Below are positions 1 through 6,779 of a stretch of DNA of 9,167 nucleotides, in pieces. This stretch comes from an uncultured Eubacteriaceae bacterium (GTDB taxonomy: Bacteria > Bacillota > Clostridia > Eubacteriales > UBA1433), in contig CALFLU010000045.1 in the NCBI GenBank assembly GCA_937880125.1, positions 1-9,167 of the forward strand, read 5' to 3'. The notes below the pieces were generated by a model. The model saw only the letters and a list, made by a program, of their open reading frames with translations, was not told where the DNA came from and did not search any database. Position 1 is the first letter of the stretch. Each line of letters begins with the position of its first letter. A program made the translations under genes and the position numbers.

Positions 1-154
1 TGTTATCTTCAGACGCGATGGACCCGTGTTTTTTTTCAATTTCTTCGTCCAAATCCACATGGCGCATACCCGTTTGCTCTGACAGCGCCCTGCCCACAGC
101 GCTTTTGCCCGCAAGGGGCATGCCGATGAGCGCAATTTTGTTTTTGTCTTGCAC
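1..154 (-). CDS. aroK: Shikimate kinase, N-terminal part (runs off left edge)
   Basis: Shikimate kinase phosphorylates shikimate at the 3-hydroxyl using ATP, in the cytoplasmic chorismate pathway. Only the first 51 residues are visible. They hold a P-loop, GMPLAGKS (residues 11-18), in the IALIG-x7-VGRALSE context typical of this family, and the magnesium/shikimate-binding DLD pair (D34, D36) in HVDLDEEIE. The start is GTG at 154: an in-frame TGA lies four codons upstream, and GAGG at 162-165 sits 7 bases before the start. The next in-frame ATG (M12) would cut into the P-loop. The gene follows ftsZ by 78 bases on the same strand, beyond an intrinsic terminator, and no clear promoter is visible in between. 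Pathway context does not tie it to division. Another small P-loop kinase (for example gluconate kinase) is possible, but the DLDEEIE motif favours shikimate kinase. The C-terminal part is missing because the window ends. Confidence 0.82.
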   Translation of the reverse strand, partial: MQDKNKIALIGMPLAGKSAVGRALSEQTGMRHVDLDEEIEKKHGSIASEDN

Positions 155-183
155 CTGCCTGCCTCACTTTCTTTTTTTCAAAG

Positions 184-208
184 AAAAAGGATATTCCGCA
201 GAATATCC
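184..208 (-). terminator. Intrinsic terminator after ftsZ
   Basis: Read on the minus strand, a perfect 8-bp stem GGATATTC / GAATATCC (201-208 and 189-196) with a 4-base loop is followed at once by TTTTT (188-184) and then CTTT. This is the classic layout of a Rho-independent terminator. It begins 24 bases after the ftsZ stop codon and would end the dcw transcript. The other strand has no T-run next to the stem, so it acts in one direction only. The stem has only three G-C pairs, so termination may be incomplete, and some read-through into aroK is plausible. Confidence 0.82.
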
Positions 209-232
209 CTTGCTGTATCATTTGATTGCCCC

Positions 233-1282
233 TTAAGGCTGTTGTTTTTTCACGAGAAAATCCGGAACATCAAATCCGCCGCTCACGGTGCTTTTGCCTC
301 CGCCAACTCCGCCGGGCAAGTGACTGACATATTCAAACCCCGTTGCAATGATGGTAATTTTCATTGCGTCGTCCATGTTTTGGTCAATGGTGGCACCAAA
401 GATAACATTGGCATCGGGATCCGCGCTGTCCTTGGCAATTTGTGCCGCTTTTTCCACATCAAACAGCGTCATATCGTTGCCGCCCGTAATGTTGATAAGC
501 AGCCCGGTTGCGCCGTCGATCTTTGTTTCGAGCAGCGGGCTTTGAATGGCCTGGCTTGCTGCCTCTGCCGCTTTGTTTTCGCCCGTGGCATAACCCATGC
601 CCATATGCGCCATGCCGGCTTCTTGCATAATGGTCTTGACATCGGCAAAGTCCAAGCTCACAAGGCCGGGTTTGGTAATTAAATCACTAATCCCCTTCAC
701 CCCTTGCACCAACACGCTGTCGGCAATGCGAAAAGCGTCCTTGAGCGATGTTTTGTTGTCTGCTATTTTCAAAAGACGGTCATTGGGAATGGTAACCAGC
801 GAGTCCACCTGCGGTGTCAACAGGCTAATGCCCATCTCCGCATTGGCAAGACGCACCTTGCCCTCAAAACCGAAGGGTTTGGTAACTACACCAATGGTCA
901 AAATGCCCAATTCCTTGGCAATGTTTGCCACAATGTGGCTTGCGCCCGTGCCCGTGCCGCCGCCCATACCTGCCGTAATAAACAATAAGTCGGCGCCTTT
1001 TATGGCGTCCATGAGTATTTCTTTGCTTTCCTCTGCCGAACGCTGCCCCACCTCGGGATTGGCACCTGCGCCCAATCCATTTGTCGTGGTATCGCCGATT
1101 TGAATCTTGGTTTCCGCAAGGGAAAGCGCCAGGTCGGATTTGTTTGTATTTACAGCTATAAAGCTGACTCCTTCAATTCCCTCTTCAATCATGCGGTTGA
1201 CCGCGTTGTTTCCGCCGCCGCCCACACCCATCACGCGGATGTCCGCAAAAGTCTCTACCAGCATGTCCATCTCATAAGGCAT
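233..1282 (-). CDS. ftsZ: Cell division protein FtsZ
   Basis: FtsZ is the tubulin-like GTPase that polymerises into the cytokinetic ring at midcell. The 349-residue protein has the nucleotide-binding glycine loop VGGGGNNAV (20-28), the tubulin signature GGGTGTG (107-113), the T7 loop LDFADVKTIM with both catalytic acidic residues kept (D211, D214), and the C-terminal domain motif NITGGNDMTL (264-273). It ends in a recognisable C-terminal peptide, DVPDFLVKK (338-346), the docking site for membrane anchors such as FtsA or SepF. The start at 1282 is set by AGGAGG (1290-1295) 7 bases upstream. The gene has its own promoter in the gap after ftsQ and a terminator just downstream, so it can be transcribed alone. 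Oddities: the linker before the C-terminal peptide is only about 20 residues, and several usually invariant positions differ (NTN at 45-47 for NTD, SH at 115-116 for AP, S209 for the T7-loop Asn). It is intact and clearly FtsZ. Confidence 0.98.
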   Translation of the reverse strand: MPYEMDMLVETFADIRVMGVGGGGNNAVNRMIEEGIEGVSFIAVNTNKSDLALSLAETKIQIGDTTTNGLGAGANPEVGQRSAEESKEILMDAIKGADLLFITAGMGGGTGTGASHIVANIAKELGILTIGVVTKPFGFEGKVRLANAEMGISLLTPQVDSLVTIPNDRLLKIADNKTSLKDAFRIADSVLVQGVKGISDLITKPGLVSLDFADVKTIMQEAGMAHMGMGYATGENKAAEAASQAIQSPLLETKIDGATGLLINITGGNDMTLFDVEKAAQIAKDSADPDANVIFGATIDQNMDDAMKITIIATGFEYVSHLPGGVGGGKSTVSGGFDVPDFLVKKQQP

Positions 1283-1289
1283 AAGAATA

Positions 1290-1297
1290 CCTCCTTA
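1290..1297 (-). promoter_or_regulatory. Strong ribosome binding site of ftsZ
   Basis: The minus strand reads TAAGGAGG here, a near-perfect anti-16S match, 7 bases before the ftsZ ATG. It is the strongest Shine-Dalgarno site in the window, which fits the high expression expected of FtsZ. It also fixes the first ATG as the start rather than the in-frame ATGs at codons 5 and 7. Confidence 0.9.
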
Positions 1298-1323
1298 AAC
1301 CGTCTTTCATTCTCTATTGGTAT

Positions 1324-1352
1324 ATTGTATCGATTTTCCGAACGAATAACAA
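1324..1352 (-). promoter_or_regulatory. Probable sigma-A promoter of ftsZ
   Basis: On the minus strand a -35 box TTGTTA (1352-1347) is separated by exactly 17 bases from a -10 box TACAAT (1329-1324), matching 4/6 and 5/6 consensus positions. The upstream side (1353-1370) is an A/T tract resembling an UP element. Transcription would begin near 1317, giving a leader of about 35 bases that contains the ftsZ ribosome binding site. It occupies the 88-base ftsQ-ftsZ gap, one of only two sizeable gaps between the dcw genes here, which supports a real function. The start site is inferred from spacing only. Confidence 0.75.
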
Positions 1353-1370
1353 TACTTTTTTAAAATATTT

Positions 1371-2135
1371 TCAGTACACGGGCTTATAGACGTGCTTGCC
1401 GTTTTCAATCAATTCCACATTCATCGGTTTGGTGTCGTCAAAGAGCATCGTATAAATAAATTGTACGTTTTCCTCAAACATTTTCATGTTTTTTATGCGG
1501 ATGACACTGCCGCCCTTGGTATACAAATTCATGCCGCCTTCTTCGGTCATATAAAATTCACTGACATTGTGTATCACGCCCAGTTTTTTTAACTCCAAGG
1601 TGATTTTATAGGCCATGTCCAGCACACCCACCTTTTCCACTTCAATTTGTTGCCCCGCCTGCGCGTTGAGCACTTTTACATTGCTCAGCAGCGGTATACT
1701 GGGCGTATCGGCCATGGCCTGCTCTTTGATGGCGACCAAATTTTCGTCAAGGTAGATATAGTTTCCGCCGTCGCTGACAATAAAAATCGGTTCTTTTTCC
1801 ACGACGACAATGACAATGCTGGAGGGCAGCACACGCTTGATTTTTGCTTTTTTAATATAGTATAAATCCTCGATATATTTTTCATGCTGTGCCGTGTTGA
1901 TTTGAAAAATGTTTTCACCCGCGGGCACCGCAGCGATTTTCATAATGGTTTCCGCATCGGTTAGGGTGTTGCCCGATACAGAGATGTGGTCAATGCCGAA
2001 AGCGTCGCTTTTCATGGAAAAATACAGCCCGATGGAAGCAATCAATAAAATCACGACAAAATACACCCGCGGCGCGAGCGGCGAAAGCACTTTCTTTTCC
2101 TTTGTTGCCTTGACTTTGCGATTTTTATTTTCCAT
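1371..2135 (-). CDS. ftsQ: Cell division protein FtsQ/DivIB
   Basis: FtsQ/DivIB is a bitopic membrane protein of the divisome that, with FtsL and DivIC/FtsB, links the Z-ring to septal wall synthesis by FtsW and its PBP. The 254-residue protein has a basic cytoplasmic tail (1-23, rich in K and R), one transmembrane segment (about 24-41, VYFVVILLIASIGLYFSM), a POTRA-like domain starting at FGIDHISVSGNTL (46-58) and running to about residue 120, and a following beta domain. The start is ATG at 2135, with TGAGGA upstream (GAGG six bases away). A longer reading from TTG at 2165 adds ten residues but has no ribosome binding site. The gene follows murG by 51 bases and precedes ftsZ by 88 bases, with no ftsA between them. 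The sequence is poorly conserved in this family, so the call rests on architecture, motif order and position in the cluster. Confidence 0.93.
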   Translation of the reverse strand: MENKNRKVKATKEKKVLSPLAPRVYFVVILLIASIGLYFSMKSDAFGIDHISVSGNTLTDAETIMKIAAVPAGENIFQINTAQHEKYIEDLYYIKKAKIKRVLPSSIVIVVVEKEPIFIVSDGGNYIYLDENLVAIKEQAMADTPSIPLLSNVKVLNAQAGQQIEVEKVGVLDMAYKITLELKKLGVIHNVSEFYMTEEGGMNLYTKGGSVIRIKNMKMFEENVQFIYTMLFDDTKPMNVELIENGKHVYKPVY

Positions 2136-2140
2136 TGCTA

Positions 2141-2146
2141 TCCTCA
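2141..2146 (-). promoter_or_regulatory. Ribosome binding site deciding the ftsQ start
   Basis: The minus strand reads TGAGGA, with GAGG six bases before ATG 2135. The alternative upstream TTG at 2165 is preceded by GCAAGCAGTAA, which has no purine-rich site, so the ATG is the better start. Confidence 0.75.
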
Positions 2147-2186
2147 ATGCATTTAACACGCTCAATTACTGCTTGCTGTTTTGTTG

Positions 2187-3296
2187 TCATTTCCCTGCTG
2201 CCAATTTTTCTATTGCCAGGCAAATTTTGTCCAGCACCCCTGCAGGGGCAGCTTGTTTTGCACACATTGCCATGTGCGCAAGACGTTCTTTATCGCCAAT
2301 CAATCCGTCAATGGACTCTGCCAGTTGCGCAGCGCTCAATCCTTTATCTTCCAGCATGATACCGCCGCCTTTGTCCACAATATAGGCAATGTTATGGCGC
2401 TGATGGTCGTTGGCGGCATAGGGGTATGGAATATAGATACCCGGCTTGCCTGCGGCCATGTTTTCAAACAACGTCGTGGCGCCGCCTCGGCAAACCACGA
2501 TGTCGCAGGCATTGAGCAGCAGCGGCATGTCGTTGCTGTAAGGCAGCAGCTCGATATTGTCGCGCACTTCCTGCGCTTGCAAAAGCGTTTTGACATCCTC
2601 ATAATGGTTCTGCCCTGTCAGAAGTATAAAGCGCACCGCCCTGTCTTTCATCTTTGCCGCAGTGCCGATTACCGCTTGGTTGATGTTTCGCGCGCCCTGG
2701 CTGCCGCCAAGGGCCAAAACCAAACAGCCTTCTTGTTTTATGCCCAGTTGCTCTCGTGCCTGAGACTGCGAGTATTCTGCAAAGGCTCTGCGCACAGGGT
2801 TGCCCGTGACGATGATTTTCTTTTGTTGCTTGGGAGGAAAATGTTTTTTCGCATCTTCCAAGCTCAAGGCAATCACATCACAAAAGCGCGCTGCGGCACG
2901 CACAGCCCTGCCGGGATAGGCATTTTGCTCATGCATCAACGTAGGCACCTTTTGACGCCTTGCCGCCGCAATGGCATAGGCCGTGACAAAACCACCCATG
3001 CCCACCACCACGTCCGGCGCAAAGTCTTTGATGATTTTTGCGGCATCTTTGTATGCGCGCACCATGAGCGCCGCCGCCTTTATTCTTTTTTTTAACGAAC
3101 TTTTTTCAAATCCCGCCGCCGAAATATGATGTACGATGTAGCCCGCTTTGCCGAGGATTTTATCCTCCAGTTTTCCTTCAATACCCATAAATTCCACAAC
3201 TACATCTTCTCCGCCCCGCGCTTTTAATTCTTCGGCAATGGCAAGACCCGGATAGATATGGCCGCCCGTTACGGCGGCTGCAATCAAAACACGCAT
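2187..3296 (-). CDS. murG: MurG, lipid II-forming GlcNAc transferase
   Basis: MurG transfers GlcNAc from UDP-GlcNAc to lipid I on the inner face of the membrane, giving lipid II. The 369-residue GT-B protein has the N-terminal glycine loop TGGHIYPGLAIAEEL (10-24), the second loop MGGFVTAYAIAAA (100-112), HEQNAYPG (122-129), the inter-domain GNPVR (165-169), GGSQGARNIN (197-206) opening the UDP-GlcNAc domain, and the donor-binding stretch GGATTLFENMAAGKP (271-285) followed by IPYPYAANDHQ (289-299). The start is ATG at 3296: the frame stays open 18 codons upstream but that part lies over the end of ftsW, and family homology begins at MRVLIAAA. It lies 4 bases after the ftsW stop, with GGGGTGA over that stop as ribosome binding site. 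Unusual: the first loop reads AVTGGH where families usually have GGTGGH or AGTGGH. Confidence 0.97.
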   Translation of the reverse strand: MRVLIAAAVTGGHIYPGLAIAEELKARGGEDVVVEFMGIEGKLEDKILGKAGYIVHHISAAGFEKSSLKKRIKAAALMVRAYKDAAKIIKDFAPDVVVGMGGFVTAYAIAAARRQKVPTLMHEQNAYPGRAVRAAARFCDVIALSLEDAKKHFPPKQQKKIIVTGNPVRRAFAEYSQSQAREQLGIKQEGCLVLALGGSQGARNINQAVIGTAAKMKDRAVRFILLTGQNHYEDVKTLLQAQEVRDNIELLPYSNDMPLLLNACDIVVCRGGATTLFENMAAGKPGIYIPYPYAANDHQRHNIAYIVDKGGGIMLEDKGLSAAQLAESIDGLIGDKERLAHMAMCAKQAAPAGVLDKICLAIEKLAAGK

Positions 3297-3300
3297 CACT

Positions 3301-4404
3301 TCACCCCGTATTCGCGCTTCTGGATATATTAAGCAGTATACCCATGGCAAACAAATTCATCACCAGCGAGGTGCCGCCATAGCTCAAAAACGGCAGCGGT
3401 ATGCCCGTGGAAGGAATGGAGTTGGTTACAACCCCCACGTTGATCATCACCTGCAAACCAATCATAATCATAATGCCGCCTGCAAACAAAGAGCCAAAGC
3501 GATCCGGTGTATTAATGGCGATTTTCACGCCGCGATAAATCAGATAAATAAAAACAAACAGCACGGCAAGGGTGCCCAAAAGACCCAATTCTTCGCCGAT
3601 ATGTGCCAAAATATAGTCATTTTCCGCCTCAGGCATAAACAAGAGCTTTTGCTTGCCGTTGCCAAGGCCTTGACCAAACACACCCCCCGCACCCAGCCCC
3701 ATGAGCGACTGTATAATTTGCCAGCCTTCATCGAGACGATACGCCCAGGGGTCAAACATCGCCGCAATACGCCCCGCACGCCAGGAGGCCTGCTGCATCA
3801 GCAGCACAACACCCACCACGCCCACGGCGCCCAAGGCCAAAATGTATTTCAAGTTTACACCCGCCACAAACATCATGCCAAAAATAATGCCGAATATAAT
3901 CAAGGCCGTACTCAAGTTCGGCTCCTTATAAATCAGCCCGCCCAAAACGCCCGCAAGCACCAAATAGGGCAAAATACCGTCGCGAAATGTCCTGATTTTG
4001 TCTTTTTTCTGTTCCAACGAATGCGCCATATACAAAATCACCGCCAGCTTCACCAGCTCCGAGGGCTGAAAAAGCATAAAACGCAGATTAATCCACCGTC
4101 TGGCATTGTTGACCTCCACACCGATGCTGGGCACAAAGACCAACACCAACAAAATCACCGAAACAATAATGCCCAAAACGGCAAATCGGCGATAAAAACG
4201 ATAAGGAATATAGGAGGCGATGACCATGACAAAAATGCCGAAGATTGCAGCTTTGATCTGTTTTGAAAAATAAAAATATTCGTTGTTCCATTCCACGCTC
4301 GCCGAATACATGCTGGCGGAAAACACCATCAGCACGCCAAAACACGTAAGTGCCAGCACCGTCAAAAGCAGATTAATATCCCACTTTCCTTTTTGCAGCG
4401 GCAT
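3301..4404 (-). CDS. ftsW: FtsW/SpoVE, SEDS lipid II polymerase
   Basis: FtsW is a multi-pass SEDS glycosyltransferase that polymerises lipid II at the septum with a partner class B PBP. The 367-residue protein is strongly hydrophobic, as expected for about ten membrane helices. It shows FSASMYSA (28-35), NNARRWINL (99-107), FQPSELVKLA (112-121), YKEPNLSTALI (159-169), the extracellular loop GLGNGKQKLLFMPEAENDYILA (246-267) with D263 at the position of the catalytic aspartate known from RodA, GEELGLLG (270-277), and the family signature SIPSTGIPLPFLSYGGTS (329-346). ATG 4404 lies 2 bases after the murD stop, with GGGAG (4415-4419) inside the murD end as ribosome binding site. In spore-forming Bacillota this locus may hold spoVE, the sporulation paralogue. 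Sequence alone does not separate the two, and position between murD and murG fits either name. Confidence 0.95.
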   Translation of the reverse strand: MPLQKGKWDINLLLTVLALTCFGVLMVFSASMYSASVEWNNEYFYFSKQIKAAIFGIFVMVIASYIPYRFYRRFAVLGIIVSVILLVLVFVPSIGVEVNNARRWINLRFMLFQPSELVKLAVILYMAHSLEQKKDKIRTFRDGILPYLVLAGVLGGLIYKEPNLSTALIIFGIIFGMMFVAGVNLKYILALGAVGVVGVVLLMQQASWRAGRIAAMFDPWAYRLDEGWQIIQSLMGLGAGGVFGQGLGNGKQKLLFMPEAENDYILAHIGEELGLLGTLAVLFVFIYLIYRGVKIAINTPDRFGSLFAGGIMIMIGLQVMINVGVVTNSIPSTGIPLPFLSYGGTSLVMNLFAMGILLNISRSANTG

Positions 4405-4406
4405 GT

Positions 4407-5783
4407 CTATATTTCTCCCACGAGTTCTTTAAATACCTCTCCCCGCTCCTCAAAACATGAAAACATATCCCAACTTGCACAGGCGGGCGAAAGCAGCACC
4501 ACTTGTCCAGCCTTTGCCTTTTTATGCGCCAGTGCCACGACTTCTTTATAATCTTTTGCACGGACAAAGGCATCAAACTCGTTTTCTTGTAACATTTTTT
4601 CAATTTTTTCGGCTGTGGCGCCCACCGTGATGACAAAGATTGCTTTTTCTTTGATGACAGGCATCAGCGCGTCAAACTCTCCGCCTTTGTCATATCCGCC
4701 CAAAATCAGCACCACAGGCTTACTCATCGCTTTTAGAGCAATCGTTGTGGCGTCAGTGTTGGTTCCTTTGCTGTCGTTGATATAATCCACACCCTCTTTG
4801 GTGTCCACATATTCAATGCGATGCGCTACACCGCCAAAGGCCTTAACAGCGGCAATGATTTGACTCAGCTCCAGGCCAAAGGCATAGCCGGCCAATATTG
4901 CGCAAAGTGCATTGGCCGCGTTGTGCAAACCGGGAATTTTCAGCTCCTTTTGATACATCAACAGCGTCTCCGCACCGTCGCGCACCAGATACAGTCCGCC
5001 GTCTTGCGCACTATAATAGGCGCCGTTGTGCACCTTTTGCCTCGTGCTAAACAGCAGACATTGCGCCTGCGTCAGCTCCTCAGCCGCGCGGGCAAGATCG
5101 TCGTCCGCATTGAGAATCAGCACGTCCTGCGGCCCTTGATGTGCGGTGATTTTATATTTTACGCGGGTATATTCTTCAAACGAGCCGTGTCGGTCCAAAT
5201 GGTCGGGGGTGATGTTGGTAATGACGGCGATTTTCGGATGAAACACCTCGCACAATTCCAACTGATAGCTGGAGATTTCCGCCACCATCACACCGTCTTT
5301 GCCCACCTCGTCCACACAGCTTATCAGCGGTGTGCCGATATTGCCCCCTACACAAACGGGAATTTGCGCGCTTTTCATCACCTCTCCCGTCAGCGTCGTG
5401 GTCGTGGTTTTTCCGTTGGTGCCCGTAATGGCAATAATCGGCGCTTTGCCCAACGTGTACGCAAATTCGATTTCCGTCATTACGGGGATGTTATATTTTT
5501 TGGCACTTTGGACAATGGCATTGGCAGGTGGCACCGAAGGGCTGGTAATGAGCAAATCCGCCTCAGCGATGATTTCTTCATCGATTTTTGTTCCCATCAA
5601 CAATACCAAATTGGGTGCAGCAACATATTTTTCACGCTCAGCTGCATTCGCAATGCATTCTTGTATCGGCTTATTATCTGCAAAAAATATTTTTTTTGCA
5701 TCGTGTTTCAATAAATAATCCACCAACGCCACGCCGCTGCGCGCCGCCCCTAAAACAAAAAAAGTCTGATCAAACACAGTCAT
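4407..5783 (-). CDS. murD: MurD, UDP-MurNAc-Ala:D-Glu ligase
   Basis: MurD adds D-glutamate to UDP-MurNAc-L-alanine with ATP in the cytoplasm. The 458-residue protein begins with the Rossmann-like UDP domain (FVLGAARSGVALVDYL, 9-24) and has the P-loop GTNGKTTTTT (121-130), GGNIGTPL (146-153), EISSYQLE (169-176), the metal/ATP motif NITPDHLDRHG (190-200), HRIEYV (321-326), NDSKGTNTDAT (336-346), LGGYDKGGEF (361-370) and a C-terminal LSPACASWDMF motif, where W replaces the more usual F. Length matches the family. ATG 5783 is chosen over an in-frame upstream start at 5810 because AAGGAG (5791-5796) lies 7 bases before it and homology begins there. The ribosome binding site overlaps the mraY stop codon, so translation is probably coupled. 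Confidence 0.97.
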   Translation of the reverse strand: MTVFDQTFFVLGAARSGVALVDYLLKHDAKKIFFADNKPIQECIANAAEREKYVAAPNLVLLMGTKIDEEIIAEADLLITSPSVPPANAIVQSAKKYNIPVMTEIEFAYTLGKAPIIAITGTNGKTTTTTLTGEVMKSAQIPVCVGGNIGTPLISCVDEVGKDGVMVAEISSYQLELCEVFHPKIAVITNITPDHLDRHGSFEEYTRVKYKITAHQGPQDVLILNADDDLARAAEELTQAQCLLFSTRQKVHNGAYYSAQDGGLYLVRDGAETLLMYQKELKIPGLHNAANALCAILAGYAFGLELSQIIAAVKAFGGVAHRIEYVDTKEGVDYINDSKGTNTDATTIALKAMSKPVVLILGGYDKGGEFDALMPVIKEKAIFVITVGATAEKIEKMLQENEFDAFVRAKDYKEVVALAHKKAKAGQVVLLSPACASWDMFSCFEERGEVFKELVGEI

Positions 5784-5790
5784 GTCAACA

Positions 5791-5796
5791 CTCCTT
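5791..5796 (-). promoter_or_regulatory. murD ribosome binding site overlapping the mraY stop
   Basis: AAGGAG on the minus strand shares bases with the TAA stop of mraY (5795-5797) and sits 7 bases before ATG 5783. It decides the murD start and suggests that ribosomes finishing mraY reinitiate on murD. Confidence 0.8.
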
Positions 5797-6778
5797 AAAC
5801 AATCACCCACAGCGCAATAAAGGCCACTGCGCTGGTAATGATCGTAATGAGGGTAAAGAGCACCACAATATTGTTTTCGCTCATGCCGCTCATCTCCAAA
5901 TGATGGTGAATGGGCGCCATTTTAAATATGCGCTTGCCTGTCCCCGTCTTAATTCTCGTATATTTGAAATAGTTGATTTGAAGCACCACAGAAAGCGCCT
6001 CCAACACATAAATTGCCCCTGTAATCAAAATAAAAATCTGCAGCCGCATCACCACGGCAAGCAGTATTACCGCACCACCCAATGCCATAGCCCCCGTATC
6101 TCCCATAAACACCTTTGCCGGATAGCGGTTAAAGATCAAAAATCCCAAACACGCCCCCAAACACGCCGCCGCCATGGCACCTGCAGATACATAACTCATG
6201 ACCAAAGCCGCCGCAACAAAAAACAAAAACACCACAGCGCTCACACCGGATGCCAGTCCGTCTAATCCATCCGTAAAGTTTACGGCGTTAACCACACCCA
6301 AAATGGCAAAGACCGTAAAAGGATAATACAGCCAGTGAAAGTTTGCGATGTTTTGATAAAACGGCACATAAAACACCGTACCGATCGACGGATCATTCGC
6401 CGCATAAATTGCCAAAGCTACCGCACCGACAAATTGCAAAATCAATTTTTGAATGCGATTGAGTCCCAAATTTCTCTTTTTGATAACCTTGATGTAGTCG
6501 TCCACAAAACCGATTAACGCGAAATATAAAAAAAAGACGCCCAACAGCAAAAACGAATATTTAAAAATCAATGCTCCGATAATCAGCGCAATCATCACAC
6601 CGCTGACAATGGCAATGCCGCCCATTGTCGGCGTACCCGCCTTGCTCAAGTGCCACCTTGGGCCTTCTTCCAAAATGCTTTGCTGAAAACAGGCGCGACG
6701 AAGCACGGGAATTAACCAAATGAGCATTCCTGCAGTAATCACAAAAGAAACGATGAAAACCACACTTACTGTTTTCAT
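5795..6778 (-). CDS. mraY: MraY, phospho-MurNAc-pentapeptide transferase
   Basis: MraY is the integral membrane enzyme that moves phospho-MurNAc-pentapeptide from UDP to undecaprenyl phosphate, forming lipid I. The 327-residue, multi-helix protein has KAGTPTMGGI (46-55), the acidic pair in FVDDYIKV (D93, D94), NAVNFTDGLDGLA (164-176) carrying the catalytic-site aspartates, FMGDTGAMALGG (224-235), and the MraY-specific PIHHHLE (289-295), which separates it from the related WecA/TagO enzymes. GDTGA replaces the more usual GDTGS. The ATG at 6778 follows the murF stop by a single base, with GAGAGG (6784-6789) in the murF end as ribosome binding site. Length is normal for the family. Confidence 0.98.
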   Translation of the reverse strand: MKTVSVVFIVSFVITAGMLIWLIPVLRRACFQQSILEEGPRWHLSKAGTPTMGGIAIVSGVMIALIIGALIFKYSFLLLGVFFLYFALIGFVDDYIKVIKKRNLGLNRIQKLILQFVGAVALAIYAANDPSIGTVFYVPFYQNIANFHWLYYPFTVFAILGVVNAVNFTDGLDGLASGVSAVVFLFFVAAALVMSYVSAGAMAAACLGACLGFLIFNRYPAKVFMGDTGAMALGGAVILLAVVMRLQIFILITGAIYVLEALSVVLQINYFKYTRIKTGTGKRIFKMAPIHHHLEMSGMSENNIVVLFTLITIITSAVAFIALWVIV

Positions 6779-6779
6779 G

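Noticed and set aside
29..36. Run of eight A on the minus strand inside aroK, a possible slippage site
   Set aside because: It encodes a normal EKKH stretch in frame. With the rest of the gene outside the window there is no evidence of frameshifting.
2136..2165. Longer FtsQ starting at TTG 2165
   Set aside because: No ribosome binding site precedes it, while ATG 2135 has GAGG at proper spacing.
2181..3095. Long plus-strand open frame opposite murG (about 304 codons)
   Set aside because: It lies fully antisense to a clear MurG, its translation is rich in His, Arg and Cys with no recognisable domain, and it has no ribosome binding site. It is a shadow of murG codon use.
4821..5714. Long plus-strand open frame opposite murD (about 297 codons)
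   Set aside because: It is antisense to a complete MurD with all motifs, has low-complexity basic composition and no family resemblance.
5588..6265. Plus-strand open frame crossing the murD-mraY junction
   Set aside because: It covers parts of two well-supported genes on the other strand, and its His/Gln/Asn-rich translation looks like antisense of membrane protein codons.
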